Below the pieces are notes generated by a model. That model had not been told where the DNA came from. It was given only the letters and a program-made list of their open reading frames with translations, and searched no databases. The position numbers were made by a program, and so were the translations under genes. Positions 24,561-34,234 of a stretch of 64,000 nucleotides of DNA are shown here, in pieces; position 1 is the stretch's first letter, and every line of letters begins with the position of its first letter. Origin of the DNA: Bacilli bacterium (lineage in GTDB: Bacteria; Bacillota_I; Bacilli_A; RF39; UBA660); the NCBI GenBank assembly GCA_017460175.1, contig JAFUBO010000003.1, positions 160,651 through 224,650 on the forward strand, read 5' to 3'.

Positions 24561-26729
24561 TTGATTATTGGAGTTTTAGTAGAAATAAGTGCTAAAATGG
24601 TAGATAAAGTCTTTGATTATAATGTACCAGTAGAATTACAATCTAAAATAAAAATCGGTATTAGAGTATCAGTTCCTTTTGGTAGAATGACTTTAGAAGG
24701 TTTTGTGTTAGAAATAAAAAAAGAAAGTTCTCTTAGTGATTTAAAATCTATTATTGATGTGGTTGATTCAGAAATTGTTTTGAATGATGAGTTATTAGAA
24801 CTTGGTAAAGTTATGAGAAATAATACATTGTCAACATTAATTAATTGTTATCAAGTAATGTTGCCTAAAGCATTAAAAGCTAAAAATAAAGGAAATATTA
24901 ATATTAAATATAATATTTTTTATAAATTAAATCCTAACTACGATAAGACAATTAAGTTTAATGACAAACAAAATAAAATAATAGGATTAGTTTCTAATAG
25001 ATTAGTATCTAGAAAAGAATTAGTAGATATCTCTAGTAGTAGTTTAAATACATTAATTAAAAAGAATGTTTTGCTTGAAGAAAAAAAAGAACATTATAGA
25101 GTTAATTATAAAGAATCAGAAATTATAAAAAATAAATTAACTTTAGATCAAAAAAAAGTGGTAGATGAAGTTGTTTCTAATGAAAGAAATACTTATTTAC
25201 TATATGGGGTTACTGGTAGTGGAAAAACTGAAGTATACATGGAGATAATTGATCACTATTTGCGTATTGGTAAAACTAGTATTGTATTAGTACCTGAAAT
25301 TAGTTTAACTCCACAAATAATTGATCGTTTTCATAAAAGATTTGGAGATAAAATAGCCGCAATTCACTCGGGACTTAGTGATGGTGAAAGATATGATGAA
25401 TATAGAAGAATAGCACGAGGTGAGGCAAGTATTGTAATAGGTGCTAGGAGTGCTATATTCGCTCCTTTAAAAAATATAGGTGTTATTATAATAGATGAAG
25501 AACATAGTGATTCTTATAAACAAAGCGATTCTTCACCTAGATATCATTCAAGAGACATCGCAATACTTAGAAGTAAATATCATAATTGTCCAGTTGTTTT
25601 AGGAAGCGCAACTCCATCACTTGAATCAATGGCTAGAGCTTTAAAAGGAGTTTATAAGTTATTGGAATTACCAAATAGAGTAAATGGTAAAGAATTACCT
25701 AGGGTTAATATTATAGATATGAATAAATCTATGAAAAAAGTAAAAGGACATTTTTCTAATGAATTACTTGAAAGTATTTCAACTAGGTTAGAAAAAAAAG
25801 AACAAGTTATATTACTTCTTAATAGAAGAGGTTATTCTTCTTTTGTAACATGTAAGAATTGTGGTTTTACTTTTAAATGTCCTAATTGTGATATTACTTT
25901 AACATATCATAAAAGTAGTAATACTATGAGATGTCATTATTGTGGATATGGTGAAAAGAAATATGAAACATGTCCTAAGTGTAAGGAAAATTCACTTAAT
26001 AATTTAGGTGTAGGTACACAAAAAATAGAAGAGGAAATTAAAAAAATATTTCCTGATTGTAGAGTACTTAGAATGGATTATGATACTACTAGTAGAAAAG
26101 GTATGCATGAAAAAATGATAGAATCTTTCAAAAATCATGAATATGATATTTTATTAGGTACTCAAATGGTCGCAAAAGGGCTTGATTTTCCTAATGTTAC
26201 TTTAGTAGGAGTAATAAATGCAGATACTTCACTTAATATTCCGGATTTTAGAAGTAGTGAAAATACATTTTCATTACTTAATCAAGTGGCTGGAAGAAGT
26301 GGTAGAAGTGAAAAAAATGGTGATGTAATTATTCAAACATTTAATCCATCATATTATGCTATAGCTTTAGTAAAAAATCATGATTATATAGGTTTTTATA
26401 AGCAAGAAATGTTGTTTAGAAAAAAATTGAGTTATCCTCCATATTACTATATATGTAATATTAAGGTTAGTGGGAAAGATTCTAAATATGCATTAGATGA
26501 AGCTTTAAAAATAAAGAAAATTTTAGAAAAAGAATTATTATCAACGATAATACTAGGTCCTAGTACTTCTAGTTTATTTAGAATAAATAATATTTATAAA
26601 TATAATATAATTTTAAAATATAAAAAAGAAGATAAGTTGTATAATGTTTTATCTAAAATATTAGAACATTATCAGTCTAATACTAGAATTAAGATAGATA
26701 TAGATTTTAATCCTAGTAAAATGATTTAA
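24561..26729 (+). CDS. priA: Primosomal helicase PriA
   Basis: 722-aa DEAH-type 3'-5' DNA helicase that restarts stalled replication forks. N-terminal 3'-DNA-binding domain, Walker A GVTGSGKTEVYM, DEEH box (IIIDEEHSDSYKQ), eight zinc-binding Cys in CKNCGFTFKCPNCD and CHYC...CPKC, then GVGTQKIEEE and the C-terminal domain. TTG 24561 is the start, 3 bp after GGAGGTGATAC; extended -10 TGATATAAT at 24530-24538. Begins the cluster that runs to rpe. Confidence 0.96.
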   Translation: MIIGVLVEISAKMVDKVFDYNVPVELQSKIKIGIRVSVPFGRMTLEGFVLEIKKESSLSDLKSIIDVVDSEIVLNDELLELGKVMRNNTLSTLINCYQVMLPKALKAKNKGNINIKYNIFYKLNPNYDKTIKFNDKQNKIIGLVSNRLVSRKELVDISSSSLNTLIKKNVLLEEKKEHYRVNYKESEIIKNKLTLDQKKVVDEVVSNERNTYLLYGVTGSGKTEVYMEIIDHYLRIGKTSIVLVPEISLTPQIIDRFHKRFGDKIAAIHSGLSDGERYDEYRRIARGEASIVIGARSAIFAPLKNIGVIIIDEEHSDSYKQSDSSPRYHSRDIAILRSKYHNCPVVLGSATPSLESMARALKGVYKLLELPNRVNGKELPRVNIIDMNKSMKKVKGHFSNELLESISTRLEKKEQVILLLNRRGYSSFVTCKNCGFTFKCPNCDITLTYHKSSNTMRCHYCGYGEKKYETCPKCKENSLNNLGVGTQKIEEEIKKIFPDCRVLRMDYDTTSRKGMHEKMIESFKNHEYDILLGTQMVAKGLDFPNVTLVGVINADTSLNIPDFRSSENTFSLLNQVAGRSGRSEKNGDVIIQTFNPSYYAIALVKNHDYIGFYKQEMLFRKKLSYPPYYYICNIKVSGKDSKYALDEALKIKKILEKELLSTIILGPSTSSLFRINNIYKYNIILKYKKEDKLYNVLSKILEHYQSNTRIKIDIDFNPSKMI

Positions 26730-26766
26730 TATGTGATATTCTTATAGTAGAATAGAGGAATATATT

Positions 26767-26973
26767 ATGGATGAAAATAAAAATGAAAACGAATTAGAAT
26801 TTAATAAAAGAAATAGAGAGGATTTTGAGGATTTAATGGAAAAATCTTCTACTAACAAAGATGGTTATTGGGATATTAATAATCCAATAGTTAAAATATT
26901 ATTAATATTTATAGGACTTATTATATTGGCAGGATCTGTATATTACGTAGTTACGTATTTGCTTAATCATTAA
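26767..26973 (+). CDS. Small single-pass membrane protein
   Basis: 68 aa: acidic, Asn/Glu-rich N-terminal ~40 residues, one hydrophobic helix (~44-65), short tail. AGAGGAA precedes ATG 26767. No family recognised. It lies between priA and a larger C-terminally anchored gene, where def is often found in other Bacilli. Probably co-transcribed with both. A partner of the next protein is possible. Confidence 0.6.
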   Translation: MDENKNENELEFNKRNREDFEDLMEKSSTNKDGYWDINNPIVKILLIFIGLIILAGSVYYVVTYLLNH

Positions 26974-27005
26974 TTTAGTATTGTAATTTTTTAGGAGGTG
27001 ATAAA

Positions 27006-28175
27006 GTGTTAGATAAATATCTTAAAAATTATGATGTAATAAAATTAATTAAAGAATTAAGAACTAGTGAGAGATATTTTAATAAGCGTGTAGGCAATTC
27101 TACTAATTCATTTATTAGTATGTCTAATGATGAGGCACTTTATATCTTTTATGAGGCGTTATACAAATATAAAATTATTATTGATGATGATAATTTATTT
27201 GATGAGTATTTGGAACAAGTAGAAAAATTATATCGCAAATTAAATGATTTTGATAATATAAGATATGGTATTAATAAATTAATATGTAAGGTTCTTATTA
27301 GTAAATTTAATATTAAAGATATAGAAGATGAAGATAGTAGAGAAAAAATAATTAACTATGTGTATAAAAAATATATTCAAGAAGGATACTTTATACATGG
27401 TTTTCATTCTTCATATTTGAAAGAAATAAGAAGTAATGGTTTTGATCCAGAAAATTATGAGAACTATTATGATAGATTTGGTAAAATAAATGATATATTT
27501 ACAAAATATAATACAAGAAATATTATTAATAAAGATTTTCTTTCTAAAAATGTTTATTTTACTGATGATTTTTTAATGTCATGTTATTATTCTAATTATG
27601 CACCTTTATTCTATTATGAATTTTTATTTGATGAAGAAACTTATGGTAATAGAATAAGAAAAGATAATTGTATGATATGTGATTATCCTACTTTGATTAG
27701 ACACTTGAAAAGGTTTATGAATAATAATTTATTTAGGGATGAAGATAAGAATTATATATTAAGTGTAGTTAAGGATCAATGGGATTTATTACATAGAGAA
27801 CCACAGAAGATAACATTACTTTTAGTGAAAAGAAATAAAATTTTCAGTAAAGATGTTAAAGTAGATGAATTCTTAAAAGATAAGGGTAATATTTATGATA
27901 TTATAGATAGATTATTAAATCCTAAATACAATAATTTAGAACATAATAAATTTATTGATAAAGAAGAGTTTAATATATTAGAATTAGAAACATATTATGA
28001 TATTGAATCTTTGATAAAAAAGGAAAAAGAAGAAGAAGAAAAGTATAAATTAAAAGAGAAAAAAGTACTTGATGATTTTAATAATAAATATGGAAGTGTA
28101 TCTATTTTATTATTACTTGGTTCATTACTTATTAGTTTAGGGGTTATTATTACTATATTTACTATTTTGAGGTGA
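27006..28175 (+). CDS. C-terminally anchored protein with ADP-ribosyltransferase-like motif
   Basis: 389 aa, not firmly assigned. The helical N-terminal ~120 residues are followed by YFIHGFHSSYLKEIRSNGFD (HG at 131-132) and, after ~50 residues, KNVYFTDDFLMSCYYSNYAP (Tyr184, Tyr194). This spacing of an HG strand, a helix with I-x-x-x-G, and a later YF strand/helix resembles PARP/ART-fold proteins, in which these positions bind NAD. No sure third-position Glu was found, so activity is unproven. A charged coiled segment and one membrane helix (~366-388) end the protein, leaving the domain cytoplasmic. GTG 27006 follows TAGGAGGTGAT. ART fold is inference. Confidence 0.6.
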   Translation: MLDKYLKNYDVIKLIKELRTSERYFNKRVGNSTNSFISMSNDEALYIFYEALYKYKIIIDDDNLFDEYLEQVEKLYRKLNDFDNIRYGINKLICKVLISKFNIKDIEDEDSREKIINYVYKKYIQEGYFIHGFHSSYLKEIRSNGFDPENYENYYDRFGKINDIFTKYNTRNIINKDFLSKNVYFTDDFLMSCYYSNYAPLFYYEFLFDEETYGNRIRKDNCMICDYPTLIRHLKRFMNNNLFRDEDKNYILSVVKDQWDLLHREPQKITLLLVKRNKIFSKDVKVDEFLKDKGNIYDIIDRLLNPKYNNLEHNKFIDKEEFNILELETYYDIESLIKKEKEEEEKYKLKEKKVLDDFNNKYGSVSILLLLGSLLISLGVIITIFTILR

Positions 28176-28182
28176 TGGTTTA

Positions 28183-29109
28183 ATGAGAGTTGTTTTTATG
28201 GGTACTCCTTTATTTGCGGTTAATGTACTTAGTGGTTTAATTGATAATTATGATGTAGTTGGGGTTGTTAGTCAACCAGATAAAAAAGTAGGTAGACATC
28301 AAGAAATTAAATATACACCTGTAAAAGAATTAGCTTTGAAACATAATATTAAGGTACTACAACCAGAAAGAATAAAAGATGATTATCAAGATATTATAGA
28401 TTTAAATCCAGATATAATTATAACTTGTGCATATGGACAAATAATTCCAAAAGAATTATTAGAGTATCCAAAATATGGGTGTATTAATGTACATGCTTCT
28501 TTACTTCCTAAATATAGAGGAGGAGCACCTATCCATAGAGCGATTATTAATGGTGATAATAAGACAGGTATTACTATAATGTATATGGATGAAGCTATGG
28601 ATAGTGGGGATATAATTAGTCAAAGAGAAATATCTATTTTAGATAATGATAATTTAGAAAGTGTTCATGATAAATTAAGTTTATTAGGAAAAGAATTATT
28701 GCTTGATACTTTGCCAAGTATCTTTTCATCTAATAATACTAGGATTAAGCAAGATATAAATGAAGTGACTTATGCTTATAATATAAAAAGAGAAGAAGAA
28801 CATATAGATTTTAATAAAACAAGTAAAGAAATATTTAATTTAATACGAGGACTATCTCCACTACCAGGTTCTAATGCTTTAATATTTAATCAAGAAATGA
28901 AAATATTAGATAGTGTTATTCTTGATAAAGAATATGATGGTAAATGTGGCGAAATAGTAGACGTTTTAAAAGAAGGAATTGTTGTTAAAACAAAAGATTC
29001 TGCTATTCTTATTACTAAGATAAAACCATTTGGAAAGAAAGTAATGGATGCTTATAGTTATGTTAATGGCATTGGTAAAGATAAAATAATAGGAGAATTG
29101 TTTTTATGA
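28183..29109 (+). CDS. fmt: Methionyl-tRNA formyltransferase
   Basis: 308 aa. Formylates Met-tRNAfMet for translation initiation. MGTPLFAVNVL start, catalytic region NVHASLLPKYRGGAPIHRAI with the HxSLLP motif, GITIMYMDEAMDSGDI, and C-terminal tRNA-binding domain. Ribosome site GAGGTGAT overlaps the end of the previous gene. Deformylase gene def is not adjacent. ATGA overlap with the next membrane protein. Confidence 0.97.
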   Translation: MRVVFMGTPLFAVNVLSGLIDNYDVVGVVSQPDKKVGRHQEIKYTPVKELALKHNIKVLQPERIKDDYQDIIDLNPDIIITCAYGQIIPKELLEYPKYGCINVHASLLPKYRGGAPIHRAIINGDNKTGITIMYMDEAMDSGDIISQREISILDNDNLESVHDKLSLLGKELLLDTLPSIFSSNNTRIKQDINEVTYAYNIKREEEHIDFNKTSKEIFNLIRGLSPLPGSNALIFNQEMKILDSVILDKEYDGKCGEIVDVLKEGIVVKTKDSAILITKIKPFGKKVMDAYSYVNGIGKDKIIGELFL

Positions 29110-29774
29110 AAAAATATATTGAAGCTTTTAGAGAATTAAAAAAGAAGCCTTATGGAAAATCAGTTGTTTTCTTTGGATTTTATCTTATTTTATTTATATT
29201 TTTAGCTATTATTTTTAGTCTTAGTTCAAAAAGAAATATAACTTCAAATGATTATAATAAATTTTCTAATAATATTATTCATAAATATCTTTCAAATAGT
29301 GATTATTCATTTGATTATAAAGTTAATGTAGATAAAGAAGAATATAATTATTTTGGTAATAAAAATAAAGGTGAATATAGTTTTATTTATAAAGATATAA
29401 AATATTATATTATAGATGATAAATGTTATACTAAGACAAATGGTGAAAAAGAAGAAATTGTTAATCCAATGAAATTCAATATGTTTGTTTTTGAAAAAGA
29501 TATAGATAATATAATGAAATCTAGTTATCTTGAATCTAAGATTAGTTATGATGATGGTAAAAAAGTATATAATTATTTAATATCTACAAATACTTTAAAT
29601 CTTTTATTTGATAATAAAAATACTGATTATGAAGAAATACCTAATAGGATTAGTGTTTCTATCGATGATAAAAAGGTAGAAAGTATTTCATATGATTTAT
29701 CTAGTTATTGTAAATTAAATAGTTTGTGTACAGATAGTTTAAAAATAAATATTACATATGAATTTAATGAATAA
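29106..29774 (+). CDS. Single-pass membrane protein between fmt and rlmN
   Basis: 222 aa. Basic N-terminus, one membrane helix (~21-41), then a ~180-residue extracellular Tyr/Asn/Lys-rich beta-type domain with three Cys (DKCYT, YCKLNSLC). No lipobox and no family recognised. It overlaps fmt by ATGA and takes the place where rsmB (sun) usually lies in Bacilli. A terminator follows, so rlmN starts a new unit. Confidence 0.65.
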   Translation: MKKYIEAFRELKKKPYGKSVVFFGFYLILFIFLAIIFSLSSKRNITSNDYNKFSNNIIHKYLSNSDYSFDYKVNVDKEEYNYFGNKNKGEYSFIYKDIKYYIIDDKCYTKTNGEKEEIVNPMKFNMFVFEKDIDNIMKSSYLESKISYDDGKKVYNYLISTNTLNLLFDNKNTDYEEIPNRISVSIDDKKVESISYDLSSYCKLNSLCTDSLKINITYEFNE

Positions 29775-29775
29775 G

Positions 29776-29803
29776 TCAATACTTGCTTGTATTGCCTTTT
29801 TTC
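29776..29803 (+). terminator. Terminator after the fmt unit
   Basis: Stem CAATAC/GTATTG with loop TTGCTT, followed by a short T-run. Moderate strength. Confidence 0.65.
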
Positions 29804-29835
29804 TTGTATAATATAATTAGTTTTGGGGTGTTAAT

Positions 29836-30858
29836 ATGAAAAATATATATGGACTTACTTTAGAAGATATGCAAGAGTATTTTTTAGGTATAGGATCTAA
29901 AAAGTTTCATGCTAATCAGTTGTTTTCATGGTTATATGAAAAACGAATAGAAAGTTATTCTGAAATAACTGATATAAAAAAAGAAGTAATTGAACAAATA
30001 AAAAGAGATTATTCTATAGATAGATTAAAAATAGTTGATGTTCAAAATGATATAGATGTTTCAAAGTATTTATTTGAGTTAGAAGATTCTGAGCATATTG
30101 AGGCTGTTTTAATGAGACATGATTATGGAAATAGTATATGTATTTCTAGTGAAGTTGGCTGTAATATGGGGTGTAAGTTTTGTGAATCTGGAAGAAGAAA
30201 AAAAGTAAGAAACTTGGAAACTTATGAAATGGTTTTACAAATACTTATGATTGAAAAATTAATTGGAGAAAGAATAAGTCATGTAGTAGTAATGGGTATA
30301 GGAGAACCTTTTGATAATTATGATAATTTATTGAAATTCTTTAAAATAATTAATGATCCTAAAGGATTAGCTATAGGAAGTCGACATATAACTGTATCTA
30401 CTTGTGGATTGGTTCCTAAAATATTGGAATTTAGTGATTTTCCATTACAAATTAATTTAGCGATAAGCTTACATGCTCCTAATAATGAACTTAGAAATAA
30501 GATAATGCCTATTAATAAAGTTTATCCACTAGAAGAATTAATTCCAGCTATAAAAAAATATTTAGCAAAGACTAATAGGAGAGTTACTTTTGAATATATT
30601 TTATTAAAAGATATAAATGATACAGAAAAATGTGCTAATGAACTTTGTAAGTTAGTTAAGGGAATAAATTGTTATGTAAACTTAATTCCTTATAATGAAA
30701 CTAATAATTTAGGTTTTCTTCGTTCAAATACTGTTCAAATTATGAAGTTTTATGATATACTTAAAAAGAATAATATAGGTGTAACAATAAGACGTGAGTT
30801 TGGTACTAATATTAGTGCTGCTTGTGGACAACTTAGAAGTAAGAAGGAGGAGTTATGA
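29836..30858 (+). CDS. rlmN: 23S rRNA (adenine2503-C2)-methyltransferase
   Basis: 340-aa radical-SAM methyltransferase (also acts on tRNA A37 in some species). Cluster motif CNMGCKFC, followed by ESGRRKKVRNLETYEMV in place of the more common CATG-type continuation; the C-terminal catalytic Cys lies in NISAACGQL. First gene of the rlmN-prpC-prkC-rsgA-rpe unit and coupled to prpC (ATGA). The variant after the CxxxCxxC motif is seen in some Firmicutes; the position argues for RlmN rather than Cfr. Confidence 0.93.
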   Translation: MKNIYGLTLEDMQEYFLGIGSKKFHANQLFSWLYEKRIESYSEITDIKKEVIEQIKRDYSIDRLKIVDVQNDIDVSKYLFELEDSEHIEAVLMRHDYGNSICISSEVGCNMGCKFCESGRRKKVRNLETYEMVLQILMIEKLIGERISHVVVMGIGEPFDNYDNLLKFFKIINDPKGLAIGSRHITVSTCGLVPKILEFSDFPLQINLAISLHAPNNELRNKIMPINKVYPLEELIPAIKKYLAKTNRRVTFEYILLKDINDTEKCANELCKLVKGINCYVNLIPYNETNNLGFLRSNTVQIMKFYDILKKNNIGVTIRREFGTNISAACGQLRSKKEEL

Positions 30859-31598
30859 AATCGTTTTATTTAACTGATCCTGGAATGGTAAGAGATCATA
30901 ATGAAGATAGTGTTATTATTGTAAAAAATGAAGAAGGAAGCTATTTAATGGCAATAGCAGATGGAATGGGTGGACATTCCGCTGGGGAAGTTGCTTCTTC
31001 TATTGCGATTAGTTATTTAGGTAAACACTTTAAAGAATCATTTAGAAATATGAGTAAAGTAGATGCAGTTAATTGGATTAGGGACTCTGTTGATGAGATT
31101 AATATATTAATATTTCAGCATGAGAAAACACATCCAGAAAGTAAAGGAATGGGAACTACTTTAGTTATGTCAGTTCTTACTAAAGATTATTTATTATTTG
31201 GTAATGTAGGTGACTCTTCAGGTTTCGTTATGAAAGATGAAAAATTACATAAAGTTACTTATGATCATACATTAGTTAATCTGTTAGTAAGTGCAGGAGA
31301 ATTAACTCGTGAAGAAGCAAGTGTTCATCCAAAGAAAAATGTTTTGATGAAAGCACTAGGTGCTGCTACTGAAGTTGATGTTGATATATTTGATTGTGAT
31401 ATGGATATAAAAGAAATATTACTTTCAAGTGATGGTCTTACTGGTATGCTTGATAGGGAATCAATTGAAAAAGTTCTTTTAGGAAAAGATACTGTTGAAG
31501 ATAAAGTTTTGAAACTTATTCAAAAAGCAAATAATAGGGGTGGAACAGATAATATTTCGGTTGCTTATTTAGTTCGAGAAGAAGGTGAAGATAAGTGA
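30855..31598 (+). CDS. prpC: PP2C-type Ser/Thr phosphatase PrpC (Stp)
   Basis: 247 aa. Metal-binding motifs of PPM phosphatases: GMVRDHNEDS, ADGMGGHSAGEVAS, FGNVGDSSG and GGTDNISV. Dephosphorylates targets of the adjacent PASTA kinase. Start overlaps rlmN (ATGA); the stop is coupled to the GTG start of prkC. Confidence 0.96.
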   Translation: MKSFYLTDPGMVRDHNEDSVIIVKNEEGSYLMAIADGMGGHSAGEVASSIAISYLGKHFKESFRNMSKVDAVNWIRDSVDEINILIFQHEKTHPESKGMGTTLVMSVLTKDYLLFGNVGDSSGFVMKDEKLHKVTYDHTLVNLLVSAGELTREEASVHPKKNVLMKALGAATEVDVDIFDCDMDIKEILLSSDGLTGMLDRESIEKVLLGKDTVEDKVLKLIQKANNRGGTDNISVAYLVREEGEDK

Positions 31599-33382
31599 TA
31601 ACAAAGGGTCAAAAGATTAACGATCGATACGAAATAATTAAATCTATTGGCGAAGGTGGAATGGCAAATGTTTATTTAGGATATGATACTATTCTAGATA
31701 GAAATGTAGCTATTAAAGTATTACGTGGCGATTTAGCTAATGATGAAAAGTTTGTTAGGCGTTTTCAAAGAGAAGCATTATCTGCTTCAAGTTTAGCACA
31801 TCCAAATATAGTGGAAATGTATGATGTTGGAGAAGATGATGGAACATATTATATTGTAATGGAATATGTCGATGGTAAAACATTAAAGCAATTATTAAAG
31901 AAACGTGGTAATTTAACTCTAAGTGAAGCTATTGATATAATGAGTCAATTAACTGATGGTATGGCTCATGCTCATGATTCCTATATTATTCATAGAGATT
32001 TAAAACCTCAGAATATAATGATTAGAGATGATGGACAAATTAAAATTACAGATTTTGGTATTGCGATGGCGTTGAATTCTACACAATTAACACAAACAAA
32101 TTCTGTAATGGGTAGTGTACATTATTTGCCACCGGAACAAGCTAGTGGAAAAGGATGTACTATAAAAAGTGATATTTATTCTATGGGTATTATTTTCTAT
32201 GAATTACTTACTGGAAGTTTACCATTTAGAGGAGATAATGCAGTAGAAATAGCTTTGAAACATATGAAAGAACCTTTACCTAGTGTAAGAGAAGATAATC
32301 CTTCAATTCCTCAAAGTATTGAAAATATAATAAAAAAGGCTACTGCTAAGAATCCTAAAAATAGATATGATAGTGCACGCAGTATGCATGAAGATTTATT
32401 GACAGCTTTAAATGATGAAAGAATGGATGAAGCTCCATATGAATATAAATATCCAGAAAATGATAGTGATAGTAAGAAGATAAAGAAAGCTGAAAAAGAA
32501 AAAGATTTAGAGGAAGATATAAAATTAGAAAATATTGGTGAAGATACAACTAAGAATGAGACTGTTGATTTAGAAGATTTAGAACAGAAAAAGAGTAAAT
32601 TACTAATAATTATATTATCTATAGTTTTTGCGGTTATAGTTATTATTCTAGTGACATTGTTCTTTGTATTACCTAGAATTAATAATAAAAAAGCAGTTAC
32701 TGTTCCTAATTGTGAAAATTTAAAAGTAAGTACTTGTGAAAAGAAACTACAAAGTTTAGGTTTTGTGGTTAAAAGTAAAATAGAGTCAGTACCTTCTGAT
32801 AAAATTGATAAGAATAGAGTAGTTAAAACTAGTCCTGCTGGTGGACGTAGTGTTAAAAAAGGTAGTAAAGTTACTATTTATAAATCTAGTGGAGAAGAAA
32901 CATTTGAATTAGAAGATTATAAAGATAAAAATGCGATTGAGATAAAGACTTTGCTTGAAACAAAATATGGGCTTAAAGTAACTATTGAAAAGAAGGAACC
33001 TTCTGATGAAGATAAAGAAAAAGATGAAGATACAATTATTGGTCAATCTTTAGATGCTGGTAGTAAAGTTAAAAAAGGTGATCAACTAATTTTATATGTT
33101 CCTGATATCGTTGATGAATTCCCAGATATGGCTGGTGAAGGTTGGGATATTAGCGATGTAGAAACTTTCTGCAATAAATATGAATTAGTTTTAGAAAAAT
33201 CAGAACAAGAAACTACAGCTTATAATCCAGGTACAGTAATTTCTCAATCTAGAACTGCTGGAACTAAGATAGTTAAAGGAACTACTTTGAGAGTAGTAGT
33301 TGCTATTAAACCGAAAGTTGCTCCAGCACCTGTTGAACCAGAAAAGAAAGAAGATAAAAAGGAAGAAGAAAAGACACAATAA
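31595..33382 (+). CDS. prkC: PASTA-domain Ser/Thr protein kinase PrkC
   Basis: 595 aa. Hanks-type kinase: GEGGMANVYLG loop, VAIKVL Lys, HRDLKPQNIM catalytic loop, DFG and a T-rich activation loop. Charged juxtamembrane region, one membrane helix (~335-358), then three extracellular PASTA domains (~363-430, 431-500, 501-575) and a Lys/Glu-rich tail. PASTA domains sense muropeptides or lipid II. In spore formers PrkC also triggers germination, relevant to the spoVA genes in this window. GTG 31595 overlaps the prpC stop. Confidence 0.97.
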   Translation: MITKGQKINDRYEIIKSIGEGGMANVYLGYDTILDRNVAIKVLRGDLANDEKFVRRFQREALSASSLAHPNIVEMYDVGEDDGTYYIVMEYVDGKTLKQLLKKRGNLTLSEAIDIMSQLTDGMAHAHDSYIIHRDLKPQNIMIRDDGQIKITDFGIAMALNSTQLTQTNSVMGSVHYLPPEQASGKGCTIKSDIYSMGIIFYELLTGSLPFRGDNAVEIALKHMKEPLPSVREDNPSIPQSIENIIKKATAKNPKNRYDSARSMHEDLLTALNDERMDEAPYEYKYPENDSDSKKIKKAEKEKDLEEDIKLENIGEDTTKNETVDLEDLEQKKSKLLIIILSIVFAVIVIILVTLFFVLPRINNKKAVTVPNCENLKVSTCEKKLQSLGFVVKSKIESVPSDKIDKNRVVKTSPAGGRSVKKGSKVTIYKSSGEETFELEDYKDKNAIEIKTLLETKYGLKVTIEKKEPSDEDKEKDEDTIIGQSLDAGSKVKKGDQLILYVPDIVDEFPDMAGEGWDISDVETFCNKYELVLEKSEQETTAYNPGTVISQSRTAGTKIVKGTTLRVVVAIKPKVAPAPVEPEKKEDKKEEEKTQ

Positions 33383-33391
33383 AGGAGATTT

Positions 33392-34234
33392 ATGAAAGGA
33401 CAAATTATAAAAATTAGTAGTGATTTATATTTTGTAAGTTGTGAAGATAAAATTTATCCTTGTAAATGTCGTGGTATTTTTAGAAAAGAACATATTACTC
33501 CAGTAGTTGGGGATTATGTTCTTTTCAGTAAAGAAAAAAGTTTAATTGAAGAAGTATTACCTCGTAAAAATGTATTTCAAAGACCTAAAGTAAGTAATAT
33601 AGATCAAGCTTTTTTAATTACTAGTTTAAAACTACCTGATTTTTCAACAAATCTTTTAGATAAATTTATTTCACTTATGGAAATGAATCATGTAAAACCA
33701 ATTATTTGTATTACTAAAAGTGATCTAGTAAAAGCAAATGAATTAGATAAAATAAAGCAAATATTAAAGTATTATGAAAATATAGGGTACATTGTAGTTT
33801 ATAATACTGAAATAGATAGAATAAAAGGATTATTAAAAAATAAGACTAGTGTATTTACTGGACAAACTGGTGCTGGAAAAAGTACATTGTTAAATAAATT
33901 AAATCCTAATTGGAATTTAGAAACAGGAGAAGTATCATTGGCTTTAGGAAGAGGTAGACATACTACTAGAGTAGTAGAATTATTTGAATTATATAATGGT
34001 AAAGTAATGGATACTCCAGGTTTTTCTTCATTGGAATTTAACGATTATTCTAAAGAAGATATTAAGAATTCTTTTATTGAATTTAACAAATATCCTTGTC
34101 CTTTTAAAGATTGTAATCATACAAATGAAAAAGAATGTGTTGTAAAGAAGGAAGTTATTGCGAATAATATATTAGAAAGTAGATATTTAAACTATCTTAA
34201 TTTTATAGGTGGTGGTAAATTTGAGAAAAATTAG
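33392..34234 (+). CDS. rsgA: Ribosome biogenesis GTPase RsgA
   Basis: 280 aa. N-terminal OB fold, circularly permuted GTPase (ITKSDLV before GQTGAGKSTLLN and DTPGFSS), and a C-terminal zinc site (CPFKDCNHTNEKEC). Checks late 30S assembly. AAAGGAG precedes ATG 33392. Its 3' end overlaps the rpe start. Confidence 0.96.
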   Translation: MKGQIIKISSDLYFVSCEDKIYPCKCRGIFRKEHITPVVGDYVLFSKEKSLIEEVLPRKNVFQRPKVSNIDQAFLITSLKLPDFSTNLLDKFISLMEMNHVKPIICITKSDLVKANELDKIKQILKYYENIGYIVVYNTEIDRIKGLLKNKTSVFTGQTGAGKSTLLNKLNPNWNLETGEVSLALGRGRHTTRVVELFELYNGKVMDTPGFSSLEFNDYSKEDIKNSFIEFNKYPCPFKDCNHTNEKECVVKKEVIANNILESRYLNYLNFIGGGKFEKN

